Assembly: GCA_020637985.1 (NCBI GenBank)
Contig: JACKJK010000015.1
Coordinates: forward strand, 1-44,286
Reading direction: 5' to 3'
DNA length: 44,286 nucleotides
From: Rhodobiaceae bacterium
Lineage (GTDB): Bacteria > Pseudomonadota > Alphaproteobacteria > Rhizobiales > Tepidamorphaceae
In this document: positions 34,890 through 42,404 of the stretch, piece by piece
Layout: each line of letters begins with the position of its first letter
Position numbering within the stretch: the first letter of the stretch is position 1
The notes under the pieces: generated by a model
The model's input: only the letters and a program-made list of their open reading frames with translations
Databases searched by the model: none
What the model was told of the DNA's origin: nothing
Made by a program: the position numbers and the translations under genes

Positions 34890-35657
34890 TCAATAGACCG
34901 AGAAGTCGAAGTACTTGTCGTTGATCGCCTTGTAGGTGCCGTTGGCGAGGATCGCCGCGAGCGCCTTGTTGATCATCTCCTTGAGGTCGCCGTCTTCCTT
35001 GCGCACGGCGATCCCGGCGCCCTCGCCGAAGTACTTCGGGTCGTTCTTCATCGCGCCGACCATCTTGCAGCAACCGCCGTCGGCGGTCTTCAGCCACTCG
35101 CCGAGCACCACGGAGTCGGCAGCGACGGCGTCGAGGCGGCCCGACGCGAGGTCGAGGTTGGCTTCATCCTGGGTGCCGTAGAGCTTGATGGTCGAGCCCT
35201 TGTAGACATCCTCCAGGAAGGTCGCGTGCGTCGTCGCAGACTGCGCGCCGATGGTCTTGCCGGCCAGCGCCTCGGGCGAGGTCTCGGTCAGCGCGGTGTC
35301 CTTCGGTGCGATCAGCGCCGGCGGCGTGGAATAGTACTTGGCGGTGAAGTCGACCTGCTTCATGCGCTCCTCGGTGATCGACATCGAGGCGATGATGGCG
35401 TCGTACTTGTTGGCCAGCAGCGCCGGGATGATGCCGTCCCAGTCCTGCGCGACGAACTCGCACTCGACCTTCATCTCCGCGCACAGCGCCTTGGCGATGT
35501 CGACGTCGAAGCCCTGCAGCTCGTTGTTGGAATCGAAGTAGTTGAAGGGCGGGTAGGCACCCTCGGTGCCGATGCGGACCTTGGTCCATTCCTTCGCCTC
35601 GGCCACGCCAAAGGCGGCTGCGACCATCAGGGCGGCCGCGAACATGCGCTTGATCAT
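34890..35657 (-). CDS. Amino acid ABC transporter substrate-binding protein (HisJ/ArgT-like)
   Basis: This 255-residue periplasmic receptor has a signal peptide (MIKRMFAAALMVAAAFGVAEA, cleavage after AEA near residue 21). A type II binding fold follows: VRIGTEGAYPPFNYFDSNNELQGFDVDIAKAL, then DWDGIIPALLANKYDAIIASMSITEERMKQVDFT, the pattern of the lysine/arginine/ornithine/histidine receptors. A Cys pair (GGCCKMV) lies near residue 200. A GAGAGGAC ribosome site precedes ATG at 35657; a longer open frame upstream is not signal-like. It heads the importer row, followed by a hairpin and two permease genes. No ATPase gene follows. Confidence 0.93.
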   Translation of the reverse strand: MIKRMFAAALMVAAAFGVAEAKEWTKVRIGTEGAYPPFNYFDSNNELQGFDVDIAKALCAEMKVECEFVAQDWDGIIPALLANKYDAIIASMSITEERMKQVDFTAKYYSTPPALIAPKDTALTETSPEALAGKTIGAQSATTHATFLEDVYKGSTIKLYGTQDEANLDLASGRLDAVAADSVVLGEWLKTADGGCCKMVGAMKNDPKYFGEGAGIAVRKEDGDLKEMINKALAAILANGTYKAINDKYFDFSVY

Positions 35658-35873
35658 GCTGTCCTCTCGGTTCTTCCGGATCGGCCGGGCTCTCGTCCCG
35701 TGCCATGTTTGATGTTCCCTGACCGCCATGCTCTCCGGCATCGGGCAACGATGCCGGCCGCTTGCGGCCCGCTCCGGCGGGTCGCCCCGCCGCGCTGGCG
35801 CGCATTTACCCATACAAACGCGCGGCAATGCAACGCTTTCATGCCGCCTGCGTCACATCGCGGGGGGGATTGG

Positions 35874-36506
35874 TTACCCGCTCCGCTCGCCGAGCAGCGC
35901 GCATTGCCCGTCGCGCACGCTGTAGCGGTAGGGCAGGGTGCCCTTGCGCGACGTGATGAAGTAGGTGGACTGTCCCAGCGCGCCGGCCATGGCGCGCAGC
36001 CCCGACAGCAGCATCGCTCCCGTTGGCGTCAGCACATAGCGCCCATCGCGGAAGACGATGTTGCCGCTGCCCAGCTGCTCGTCGACGCGCCGGCACACCG
36101 CATCGTGGCCGCTGACGTATCCGTCCACGAAGGCCGACTGCATTTCCTCGATGCTCAACCCGGCCTCCCGGTCGACCCGGCTGAGGATGAATAGCGAGAT
36201 CGACCGGTCGACGATGGTCGGCAGCGTGATGTGGAAGGCGTAGACGAGGAAGGATGCCGCCAGCACGGCGGTCACCAGTTCCTGCCGTGAGTAGGCGCCG
36301 CCGAACGGCGTGCGCCCGCGCGCCGTCGCTGCGATCACCGCCGCCAGCAGGATCGCCGCCGACGCCGCGATGGCGATGAGCCCGTCGTAGAACAGCCGCC
36401 CGCCGCCGAATGCCCCCAGGAAAAGGTAGTAGATGGCCAGCGACAAGACGGTGAAGACGCCCACGGCGAGCGCACTCATCAGGATGCAGCGGATTGCTCC
36501 GGGCAT
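35874..36506 (-). CDS. Membrane protein of unknown function, partner of the GT-C-like protein
   Basis: I do not recognise this 210-residue protein. It has hydrophobic segments at about residues 7-30, 36-58 and 76-98, then a soluble C-terminal half. That half contains a winged-helix-like segment: SIEEMQSAFVDGYVSGHDAVCRRVDEQLGSGNIVFRDGRYVLTPTGAMLLSGLRAM. It starts 40 bases after the stop of the 654-residue membrane protein and has the same strand, so the two are probably co-expressed. The RDGRYVLTPTGAMLL stretch looks like the wing of a helix-turn-helix fold on the cytoplasmic or periplasmic side. ATG at 36506 is chosen. Confidence 0.7.
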   Translation of the reverse strand: MPGAIRCILMSALAVGVFTVLSLAIYYLFLGAFGGGRLFYDGLIAIAASAAILLAAVIAATARGRTPFGGAYSRQELVTAVLAASFLVYAFHITLPTIVDRSISLFILSRVDREAGLSIEEMQSAFVDGYVSGHDAVCRRVDEQLGSGNIVFRDGRYVLTPTGAMLLSGLRAMAGALGQSTYFITSRKGTLPYRYSVRDGQCALLGERSG

Positions 36507-36546
36507 GGCGACCCCATCGTTCTGTTTGGCTGTACGCCCGCGCCTG

Positions 36547-38511
36547 TCATCGCGGCCGCCTTGCGAATTGTACTGCAATCAACTGGCCTGCGAGCACCAT
36601 GGCAAGCGCCAGCAGCGGCAGTCCGGGCACGATGTAGCGCATGTCCGAATGCCATGCCGCAACGTCTATGATGGCGTAGTAGCCGAGCCGCGCCGCGAGC
36701 GCGAACACCGTTGCCGCGAGGATCGCGGCCAGCGCGGATGTCCTGCCATCGCCGCGCCGCGCGGCTGCGCCCGGCAAGGCCAGCGCGATGCTGGCGGCGG
36801 CAAGTCCGGCAAGCAGGTAGGGCCAGGCTCCGGCCGTCGTGTTCCAGATGCCGTAGACCCGCGCCTGGGCCGGCGGGATCACCGGTTCGAAGCGCTCGAT
36901 GGTGTAGGACCAGGCGGGTGCGCCACCGCTCGCCGCGATCGCTTGCTGCGCGCCGGTCACCAGGCCCGGCGAGACGGATGTGAGTCCGTCGGCGAAGGTG
37001 ACCTCGATCCCAAGCGCCAGCGCCAGCCAACGTTCGTCGAGGACGGGGCTTGCGATGCGATAGCCATGGCCTTGCGGTTCCAGCGTCAACGCGGCGAGGC
37101 GCTGCTGCCGCCCGCCCGCGACCTCTCCGAAGAACGTCCCCTGCAAGGTCAGCCAGGCCTGCGAGACCGCGGCGTCGCCGGTCTCCAGCGTCCCGCTCAA
37201 CCCGCCCTTCGCCAGCAGCCGCCCATCGCGGTTGAGAACCCTGTCGTGGCGAGACTTCTCCGTCATCGAGAAGCCGTAGCCCTGGTGGTCGACCCAAGGC
37301 AGGGGCGCGGCGACCAGGTGCGTGGCCATCCGCAACATGGCCGCTGGCAGGTCGGGTAGCCAGGCGCCGACCACCGGATCGAGCAGGGGATGAAGGATCC
37401 GCCGCGACTTCAGCCGCCCGTCCGCGAGGGCGGCTTCGAGTTCCGCCGCGATGGCGTTGAGCGCGTCTTCATGTTCCGCGACGGCCTCGCGCAGCGAGCC
37501 GGAGGTGCGGACATCGCTGAACAGGCCCGGCATGCGTGCGCGTCCATCGAGGGCCTTGAGCAGGACGAGATAGCGTTGGGTGTCGAGGCTGCCGGGGATC
37601 CCGGTATAGTCCTCGGCGTAGCGCAGCGACAGCGGGTCCTCGAGGCTGGCGCGCCTGTCGGCGAGCAGCGGGCTTGCTGCGTAGGCCGCTTCGCGAGCTG
37701 CCTGCGTGATCGGCACGTAGCGGCCCGAGCGGCCTTCGTCGATGCGCATGAGTGCCGCAAGCACCTGCGTTTCGGCGGGCGAAAGCAGCCCCGCTTGCGA
37801 TGCCGGCCCGAAGTTGGCGGCGTTCAATACGATGACCGTCCCGGCCGTCAGGATGCCAGGCGCGGCGAGCAGCGCGAGCATGACCGCAAGGACACGCATC
37901 CCGTGCGCGCTCCCGCGCCATGCGCGCCAGCCCGCCACCGCTATGACCGGGACCACGAAGGCGGCAACCAGCGCGCCCTCCGGACGCACCAGCATCATTG
38001 CCGCGGCGCACGCGCCGGTGGCGAGCGCGCACCAGCCGCGCGTGCGTGCCGAACGCGCCAGGACAAGGCCCGCGCCGGCGGCGAACAGCCACAGGGTCAG
38101 GCTCGCCTGCAAGCCGTCGGCCATGGCGAAATCCAGGTGGTAGTTGACGATCGGCGCGAACACGATCAGCGCGCTCGCGGCCAGTATGGCCAAGACGTTG
38201 CAGCCCAGCGCCGCCAGCGCCACCGCGCTTGCCGCCGTTCCCGCAAGCAGGAGGAGTTCGCCGAGCAGGCGAAAGCGCACGCCCGCCGCCTCGCCAAGCG
38301 CCATCAGCAGGCTCGCGCCCGGCGCCCTGTCCGGCAGGAAGGGCGCACCCCAATAGCCATGGTCGGCGAGAAAGACGTAGATCAGGTTGTCGCCGGAGGA
38401 GAGATAGATCTCGCACTGCGCGGCGAACGCGAGCTTGGCGATGGCCAGCACGCCCAGCCCGGCAGCCTGCGCCAGCCAGCGCTTGCGCGAGCCGGTGTCG
38501 GTCGCCGCCAT
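36547..38511 (-). CDS. Large polytopic membrane protein, GT-C glycosyltransferase-like
   Basis: This 654-residue protein has about nine N-terminal hydrophobic segments (residues 12-235) and a large extracytoplasmic domain of about 270 residues. Four C-terminal helices follow (from about 530). The first loop has SSGDNLIYVFLADHGYWGAPFLPDRAPG, where acidic residues could act as in GT-C enzymes. MLVRPEGALVAAF matches the RPEG motif common in lipid-linked sugar transferases of this fold. The donor and acceptor are unknown. It follows a small YdhR-like gene by nine bases and precedes a membrane protein by 40 bases, forming a probable operon. Assignment to GT-C is by fold pattern only. Confidence 0.75.
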   Translation of the reverse strand: MAATDTGSRKRWLAQAAGLGVLAIAKLAFAAQCEIYLSSGDNLIYVFLADHGYWGAPFLPDRAPGASLLMALGEAAGVRFRLLGELLLLAGTAASAVALAALGCNVLAILAASALIVFAPIVNYHLDFAMADGLQASLTLWLFAAGAGLVLARSARTRGWCALATGACAAAMMLVRPEGALVAAFVVPVIAVAGWRAWRGSAHGMRVLAVMLALLAAPGILTAGTVIVLNAANFGPASQAGLLSPAETQVLAALMRIDEGRSGRYVPITQAAREAAYAASPLLADRRASLEDPLSLRYAEDYTGIPGSLDTQRYLVLLKALDGRARMPGLFSDVRTSGSLREAVAEHEDALNAIAAELEAALADGRLKSRRILHPLLDPVVGAWLPDLPAAMLRMATHLVAAPLPWVDHQGYGFSMTEKSRHDRVLNRDGRLLAKGGLSGTLETGDAAVSQAWLTLQGTFFGEVAGGRQQRLAALTLEPQGHGYRIASPVLDERWLALALGIEVTFADGLTSVSPGLVTGAQQAIAASGGAPAWSYTIERFEPVIPPAQARVYGIWNTTAGAWPYLLAGLAAASIALALPGAAARRGDGRTSALAAILAATVFALAARLGYYAIIDVAAWHSDMRYIVPGLPLLALAMVLAGQLIAVQFARRPR

Positions 38512-38520
38512 GGAACCGGG

Positions 38521-38811
38521 TTATCCGGCGTTGTCGACAATGACCGGGGTCTCGAAGTAGCTGATCTGCGGCGGCGTGCCATAGCGCTCGGCGATCATCT
38601 TCTTCCAGGCGTCGGTGTAGACCTTTTCCGCGGCCTCCCGGCTCTCCCACAGATAGACGCCGCCGCCGCTGGGAGCATCGTCGAACAGGTAGTACTTGCG
38701 CACCAGCCCATCCATGCCCTCATAGATCGGCGCCGAGCCCTGAAACAGCTTTTTCGCGGCCTCGACGTCCGTGCCGGCGGGCAGCGGAAACCTGACGATT
38801 GCGGTGATCAT
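38521..38811 (-). CDS. YdhR-like small monooxygenase-fold protein
   Basis: This 96-residue protein looks like a dimeric ferredoxin-like (ABM/YdhR) fold: ITAIVRFPLPAGTDVEAAKKLFQGSAPIYEGMDGLVRKYYLFDD is strand-helix-strand, followed by GGVYLWESREAAEKVYTDAWKKMIAERYGTPPQISYFETPVIV. YdhR-type proteins are thought to act on aromatic or quinone-like substrates without cofactor; the true reaction is uncertain. It starts the minus-strand row that continues with the GT-C-like gene nine bases later. It is divergent from the ankyrin gene, whose start lies 71 bases away. Confidence 0.85.
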   Translation of the reverse strand: MITAIVRFPLPAGTDVEAAKKLFQGSAPIYEGMDGLVRKYYLFDDAPSGGGVYLWESREAAEKVYTDAWKKMIAERYGTPPQISYFETPVIVDNAG

Positions 38812-38882
38812 TGTGCGGCCCCCGATTTTGTGTTCGCCTGTTGGGCGAGGCTAGCACGGACCGGGGTTCAAGGAGCAAGATC

Positions 38883-39557
38883 ATGCGAAATCTGATCGCA
38901 GCCTGCGCGGTCGCGTTCGCCGCCGTTTCCCCAGCGGCTGCGCAGACGCCGCCGTCGTCCTTCGAGGCCGCGCGCTACGAGGGCCTGCACAAGGCAGCCC
39001 ACACGGGCGACATGGCGGCGCTGGAGCGCCTGATCGGCGAGGGGGCAGACATCGAGGCGCGCGACGGATCCGGCCGCACGCCGCTGCATGTCGCGGCTTT
39101 CGCCTCCCGCGAAGACGTGGTGCGGGCGCTTGCCGCCGCCGGCGCGGACATGAATGCGCTCGATCGCGACGCCTACGATGCGGTTACCATCGCCGCCGTA
39201 GCCGACGACGTCGAGATGCTGCAAGTCGCGCTGGAACTCGGCAACAGCGCCTCCAACGTCACCAGCCCCTATGACGGCACGGCGCTGATCGCCGCGGCCC
39301 ACCTCGGCCACAAGGAGGTGGTGCGCACGCTGGTGGAGGCGGGCGCTCCGCTCGACCACGTCAACAATCTCGGCTGGACGGCGTTGCTCGAGGTGGTGAT
39401 CCTCGGAGATGGCGGCCCCGACCATGTCGAGAGCCTGCGCCACCTGCTGGAGGGCGGGGCCGACCGCGCCATCGCCGACCCTGGCGGCGTCACTCCGCTC
39501 GAACACGCCAGGCGCCGCGGCTACGCGGACATGGTCGGGCTGCTGGAAGCCGAATAG
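38883..39557 (+). CDS. Exported ankyrin-repeat protein
   Basis: This 224-residue protein has a signal peptide with cleavage after SPAAAQ near residue 21, then about five ankyrin repeats: YEGLHKAAHTGDMAALERLIGEGADIEAR, GRTPLHVAAFASREDVVRALAAAGADMNAL, and similar repeats to the end. It has no enzymatic domain, so a periplasmic protein-binding role is likely. Bacterial ankyrins of this type often protect a partner enzyme, such as catalase. No obvious partner is adjacent. ATG at 38883 follows AAGGAGCAAG; the frame is open upstream, but the signal peptide fixes this start. Confidence 0.9.
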   Translation: MRNLIAACAVAFAAVSPAAAQTPPSSFEAARYEGLHKAAHTGDMAALERLIGEGADIEARDGSGRTPLHVAAFASREDVVRALAAAGADMNALDRDAYDAVTIAAVADDVEMLQVALELGNSASNVTSPYDGTALIAAAHLGHKEVVRTLVEAGAPLDHVNNLGWTALLEVVILGDGGPDHVESLRHLLEGGADRAIADPGGVTPLEHARRRGYADMVGLLEAE

Positions 39558-39723
39558 GCGGTCGCCGGTCAAGTGCCCGCTTCTCGGCGCAAGGTGGCGG
39601 CGCCGTCGCCGGTCTGCAGTGCTTTTCCTTGGCCTGCGGTGTTGCGTTGCAGGGGGTGACCCGTGGTAGGTTGCCGCCGAGTGCCATCCAGTAGATCAGA
39701 CCCCCCACGATAGGAGGAGCACC

Positions 39724-40164
39724 ATGAGTTTCCTGACACGGCGCCGTTTCGCAGCCCTTTCGGCCGGCGCGCTTTTCTCGACGCTTGTCGCCACGCCGAG
39801 CCTTGCCGCGACCGGCAGCGTGCGCATCAAGGTCATCAAGGGCGGCTGGTGGTTCGGCGGCCAGGGCGGCACCGGTTCGCTGTCGCTTGGCGGCCGCAAC
39901 TATGGCCTGACGGTCGGCGGCGTGAGCGCCGGCCTCGTCTTCGGCGGCTCCTACACCGAGTTCGTCGGCACTGCGGACTACATCCACCATGCCTCGGACA
40001 TCGAAGGTGTCTACACCGCGATCGGCGGTGGCGCGGCGGCGGCCGGCGGCATCCGCGGCATCAAGATGCGCAATGCCAAGGGCGTCGTGCTGCACCTGAC
40101 CGGCCACCAGATCGGCCTGATGGCCAACCTCGACCTCAGCGGCATGGTCATCCACCTCAAGTAG
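39724..40164 (+). CDS. Tat-exported beta-rich protein, EipA/SYLF-like
   Basis: This 146-residue precursor begins MSFLTRRRFAALSAGALFSTL, a twin-arginine signal of the TRRxF type, with likely cleavage after PSLAA near residue 29. The mature part is Gly-rich strands: GGWWFGGQGGTGSLSLGGRNYGLTVGGVSAGLVFGGSYTEFVG, then DIEGVYTAIGGGAAAAGGIRGIKM and GVVLHLTGHQIGLMANLDLSGMVIHLK. This resembles small envelope beta-barrel/lipid-binding folds (DUF1134/EipA or SYLF), but the match is by pattern only. A strong GGAGG precedes the ATG. It stands alone, with a bidirectional terminator shared with the convergent SDR gene. Confidence 0.75.
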   Translation: MSFLTRRRFAALSAGALFSTLVATPSLAATGSVRIKVIKGGWWFGGQGGTGSLSLGGRNYGLTVGGVSAGLVFGGSYTEFVGTADYIHHASDIEGVYTAIGGGAAAAGGIRGIKMRNAKGVVLHLTGHQIGLMANLDLSGMVIHLK

Positions 40165-40191
40165 TGCCGCCTGTCAGCGCTGCAATCGGCA

Positions 40192-40216
40192 CCGGGGCGC
40201 GCCAACCGCGCCCCGG
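40192..40216. terminator. Bidirectional terminator hairpin
   Basis: CCGGGGCGCG and CGCGCCCCGG form a 10-bp perfect stem with a CCAAC loop, between the convergent Tat-exported protein and SDR genes; GCGTTTCC follows on the plus strand. It probably ends both transcripts. Confidence 0.65.
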
Positions 40217-40237
40217 GCGTTTCCTGCGTACGAAATC

Positions 40238-40942
40238 CTACACCGAGCGCGTGATGCCGCCGTCGATGCGGATGTTCTGCCCGGTGATGTAGGCGGCTGC
40301 CGGCGAGGCGAGATAGCCGATCAGTCCGGCGACCTCGGCCGCCGTGCCATAGCGGCCCATCGGGACCTTCGCGCGCCGTTCTTCCTTCTCCGGCAGACTG
40401 TCGATATAGCCCGGCAGCACGTTGTTCATGCGGATGTTGTCGCCGGCATACTTGTCCGCGAACAGTTTCGTGAACGCGGCGAGCCCGGCGCGGAAGACGC
40501 CCGACGTCGGGAACATCGCGTCCGGCTCGAACACCGCGAAGGTCGAGATGTTGATGATCGTCCCGCCGCCCTGGCGCTGCATGGTGGGCGTCACCAGCCG
40601 CGCCATGCGCACGACGTTGAGAAGGTAGACCTCCATCCCCTTGTGCCAGTCCGTGTCGGGGATATCGAGGATGTCGCCCTTCGGCCCGTGGCCTGCGGAA
40701 TTGACGACGACGTTGATCCGCCCCCAGGCGTCCATGGTCTCGTAGACGAAGGCGGAAAGATCGTCGGGGTTGAGGTTGGAGCCGGTGAAGCCGATGCCGC
40801 CGAGGCTCTCGGCGAGCGCCTTGCCCTTGCCCGACGACGACAGGATGGCGACGCGGAAACCGTCCGCGGCCAGCCTGCGCGCGGCTTCCGCCCCCATGCC
40901 GCTGCCGCCGGCGGTGATCAGCGCAACGGGTGTCTGGGTCAT
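40238..40942 (-). CDS. SDR-family protein lacking the usual Tyr/Lys pair
   Basis: This 234-residue protein has an SDR fold: ALITAGGSGMGAEAARRLA is the cofactor loop, then VNSAGHGPKGD. In the C-terminal half, GYLASPAAAYITGQNIRIDGG is the standard ending. At the active site, where YxxxK is expected, it reads TSGVFRAGLAAFTKL. Aligning the AGL helix puts Ser at the Tyr place and Arg at the Lys place. So it is either a non-catalytic or a differently acting member; a subgroup with this FRAGLA motif is known to me from other proteobacteria. ATG at 40942 has GAAGG upstream; ATG at 40951 is possible. The substrate is unknown. Confidence 0.82.
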   Translation of the reverse strand: MTQTPVALITAGGSGMGAEAARRLAADGFRVAILSSSGKGKALAESLGGIGFTGSNLNPDDLSAFVYETMDAWGRINVVVNSAGHGPKGDILDIPDTDWHKGMEVYLLNVVRMARLVTPTMQRQGGGTIINISTFAVFEPDAMFPTSGVFRAGLAAFTKLFADKYAGDNIRMNNVLPGYIDSLPEKEERRAKVPMGRYGTAAEVAGLIGYLASPAAAYITGQNIRIDGGITRSV

Positions 40943-41005
40943 GCGACGCATCCTTCGTCGGGAACCAATTCCGGATCGCCACTATAGCCGCGTTGCCGCC
41001 GCTGG

Positions 41006-41776
41006 CTACGTGCTCGCGTGTCCGTCCAGTTGATACACCACCGTGCGGATCATGCCGCCATACTGCGGCACCTTGCACAGCAGGCGCTGCGACTTCACAG
41101 GGAGGCTGAACGGCGGCGCGGTCACCACCACCCCGCTGCCGTCCAGCAGGCGGATGTCCGGCCCGGTCATCTTGTCCACGTTGGGTGGGAAATTGCCCGC
41201 CGGCACGTGCTCGGTGAGCACCAGGTAGCGGCAGCTTGCGGCGATGCGGGGCAGGGCGGCGGCAATGGCGGCGTTGGAGAGATGTTGCAAGACTTGCCGG
41301 ACGAACATCACCTCGTGAAACTCCGGCGTCGCGGCCGTGATGTCGAGGACGCGGAAATCGACATCCGACTCTCGGTAGCGTTCCCGGTTCTGCGCGATCA
41401 GCCCCTCGACCACGTCGCAGGCGGTGTAGCGGCCGCAATGCGGGCGCAGCCTGACCCCGACATGGAAGTCGCCGCAGCCGATGTCGAGGACGTCCGGCGG
41501 CTCCGCGAAGCCAAGCAGGAAGGCGCCCGCCGCCTCGACATAGGGCGTGACGATGTCGGGATCGTGCGAGCCGTCGCCGGAATAATACGCGCTGTCGCCG
41601 TGCCGTGGAGCGCCCCATTCCCGGTCGGCGTAGACCTTCTCGAAGGCGGCTTTCGCCGAAAGCCCGTCGTAGGCGCTCATGGTCCGCTCGCGCCGCCAGC
41701 CGCGCACGCTGCGCAGCAGCGCTTCGGGCAACAGGCTGCGGGCAAGCCCGCGCAGGGAATCGGGAAGTCCGTTCAT
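41006..41776 (-). CDS. SAM-dependent class I methyltransferase
   Basis: This 256-residue protein has the Rossmann-type SAM motif DVLDIGCGDFHVGVRL near residue 95. Motif II is CDVVEGLIAQNRER, motif III is DFRVLDITAATPEFHEVMFVRQVLQHL, and the later strand is YLVLTEHVPAG. The DVDFRVLDIT and QVLQHL parts match general methyltransferases of the sugar, lipid or small-molecule class. The substrate is unknown. The N-terminal 35 residues are basic (SLLPEALLRSVRGWRRER). ATG at 41776 is chosen; an internal ATG (MSAYDGLSAK) at residue 33 is an alternative. It is divergent from the AroQ-like gene. Confidence 0.85.
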   Translation of the reverse strand: MNGLPDSLRGLARSLLPEALLRSVRGWRRERTMSAYDGLSAKAAFEKVYADREWGAPRHGDSAYYSGDGSHDPDIVTPYVEAAGAFLLGFAEPPDVLDIGCGDFHVGVRLRPHCGRYTACDVVEGLIAQNRERYRESDVDFRVLDITAATPEFHEVMFVRQVLQHLSNAAIAAALPRIAASCRYLVLTEHVPAGNFPPNVDKMTGPDIRLLDGSGVVVTAPPFSLPVKSQRLLCKVPQYGGMIRTVVYQLDGHAST

Positions 41777-41953
41777 GATCACGAATCTACCGCTTTGCGG
41801 CACGTCCGGCCAAGCCCGCCCGCCCGCGATCCGTGCGGGTCTTATCGCCCGATTGCACACGCCTTGCGCTGTAACTACGCTTCCCGGATCGCCGGGCCGC
41901 CGCCGCCTCACGGTCGCGCACAGGCCGGCACGTAACCGCCGCGGAGGCACGAT

Positions 41954-42400
41954 ATGCCGAACACCGTCCATGTCCTGAACGGTCCCAACCTCAACCTGCT
42001 GGGCGAGCGCGAGCCGCACATCTACGGCGCCGAGACACTTGCCGACATCGAGGCACGCACGCTGGACCGCGCCGCTCGCCATGCCCTGGACATCGTCTTC
42101 CGCCAGTCCAACCACGAGGGCGTGCTGGTCGACTGGATCCAGGAGGCGCGTGCGGAGAAGGCAGCCGCGATCGTCATCAACGGCGCCGGGCTGACCTTCT
42201 ACTCGATCGCCATCCTCAACGCCCTGCAGGCCTACGACGGGATCATCATCGAGATCCACCTGTCCAACCCGCAGCGGCGCGAGGCGATGTATCACGACTC
42301 GCTGATCTCCAAGATCGCCACTGGCGTCATCGAGGGCTTCCTCGGCGACACCTACGAACTGGCCATTGAAGCAGTGGCGCTACGGCTGCGGCGCGGGTGA
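41954..42400 (+). CDS. aroQ: Type II 3-dehydroquinate dehydratase-like protein, divergent
   Basis: This 148-residue protein has the type II dehydroquinase (dodecameric flavodoxin-fold) layout: VHVLNGPNLNLLGEREPHIYG has the catalytic Arg and Tyr, then RQSNHEGVLVDWIQEA and EIHLSNPQRREAMYHDSLIS with the catalytic His and the Arg. The usual INPGAYTHTSVALRDAL segment reads INGAGLTFYSIAILNAL, so the Asn is kept but the His of THTS is lost. The known alphaproteobacterial neighbours accB and accC are absent. It may be a dehydroquinase for shikimate synthesis or quinate use, or a diverged paralogue. A GGAGG site precedes the ATG. Confidence 0.8.
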   Translation: MPNTVHVLNGPNLNLLGEREPHIYGAETLADIEARTLDRAARHALDIVFRQSNHEGVLVDWIQEARAEKAAAIVINGAGLTFYSIAILNALQAYDGIIIEIHLSNPQRREAMYHDSLISKIATGVIEGFLGDTYELAIEAVALRLRRG

Positions 42401-42404
42401 GGGC

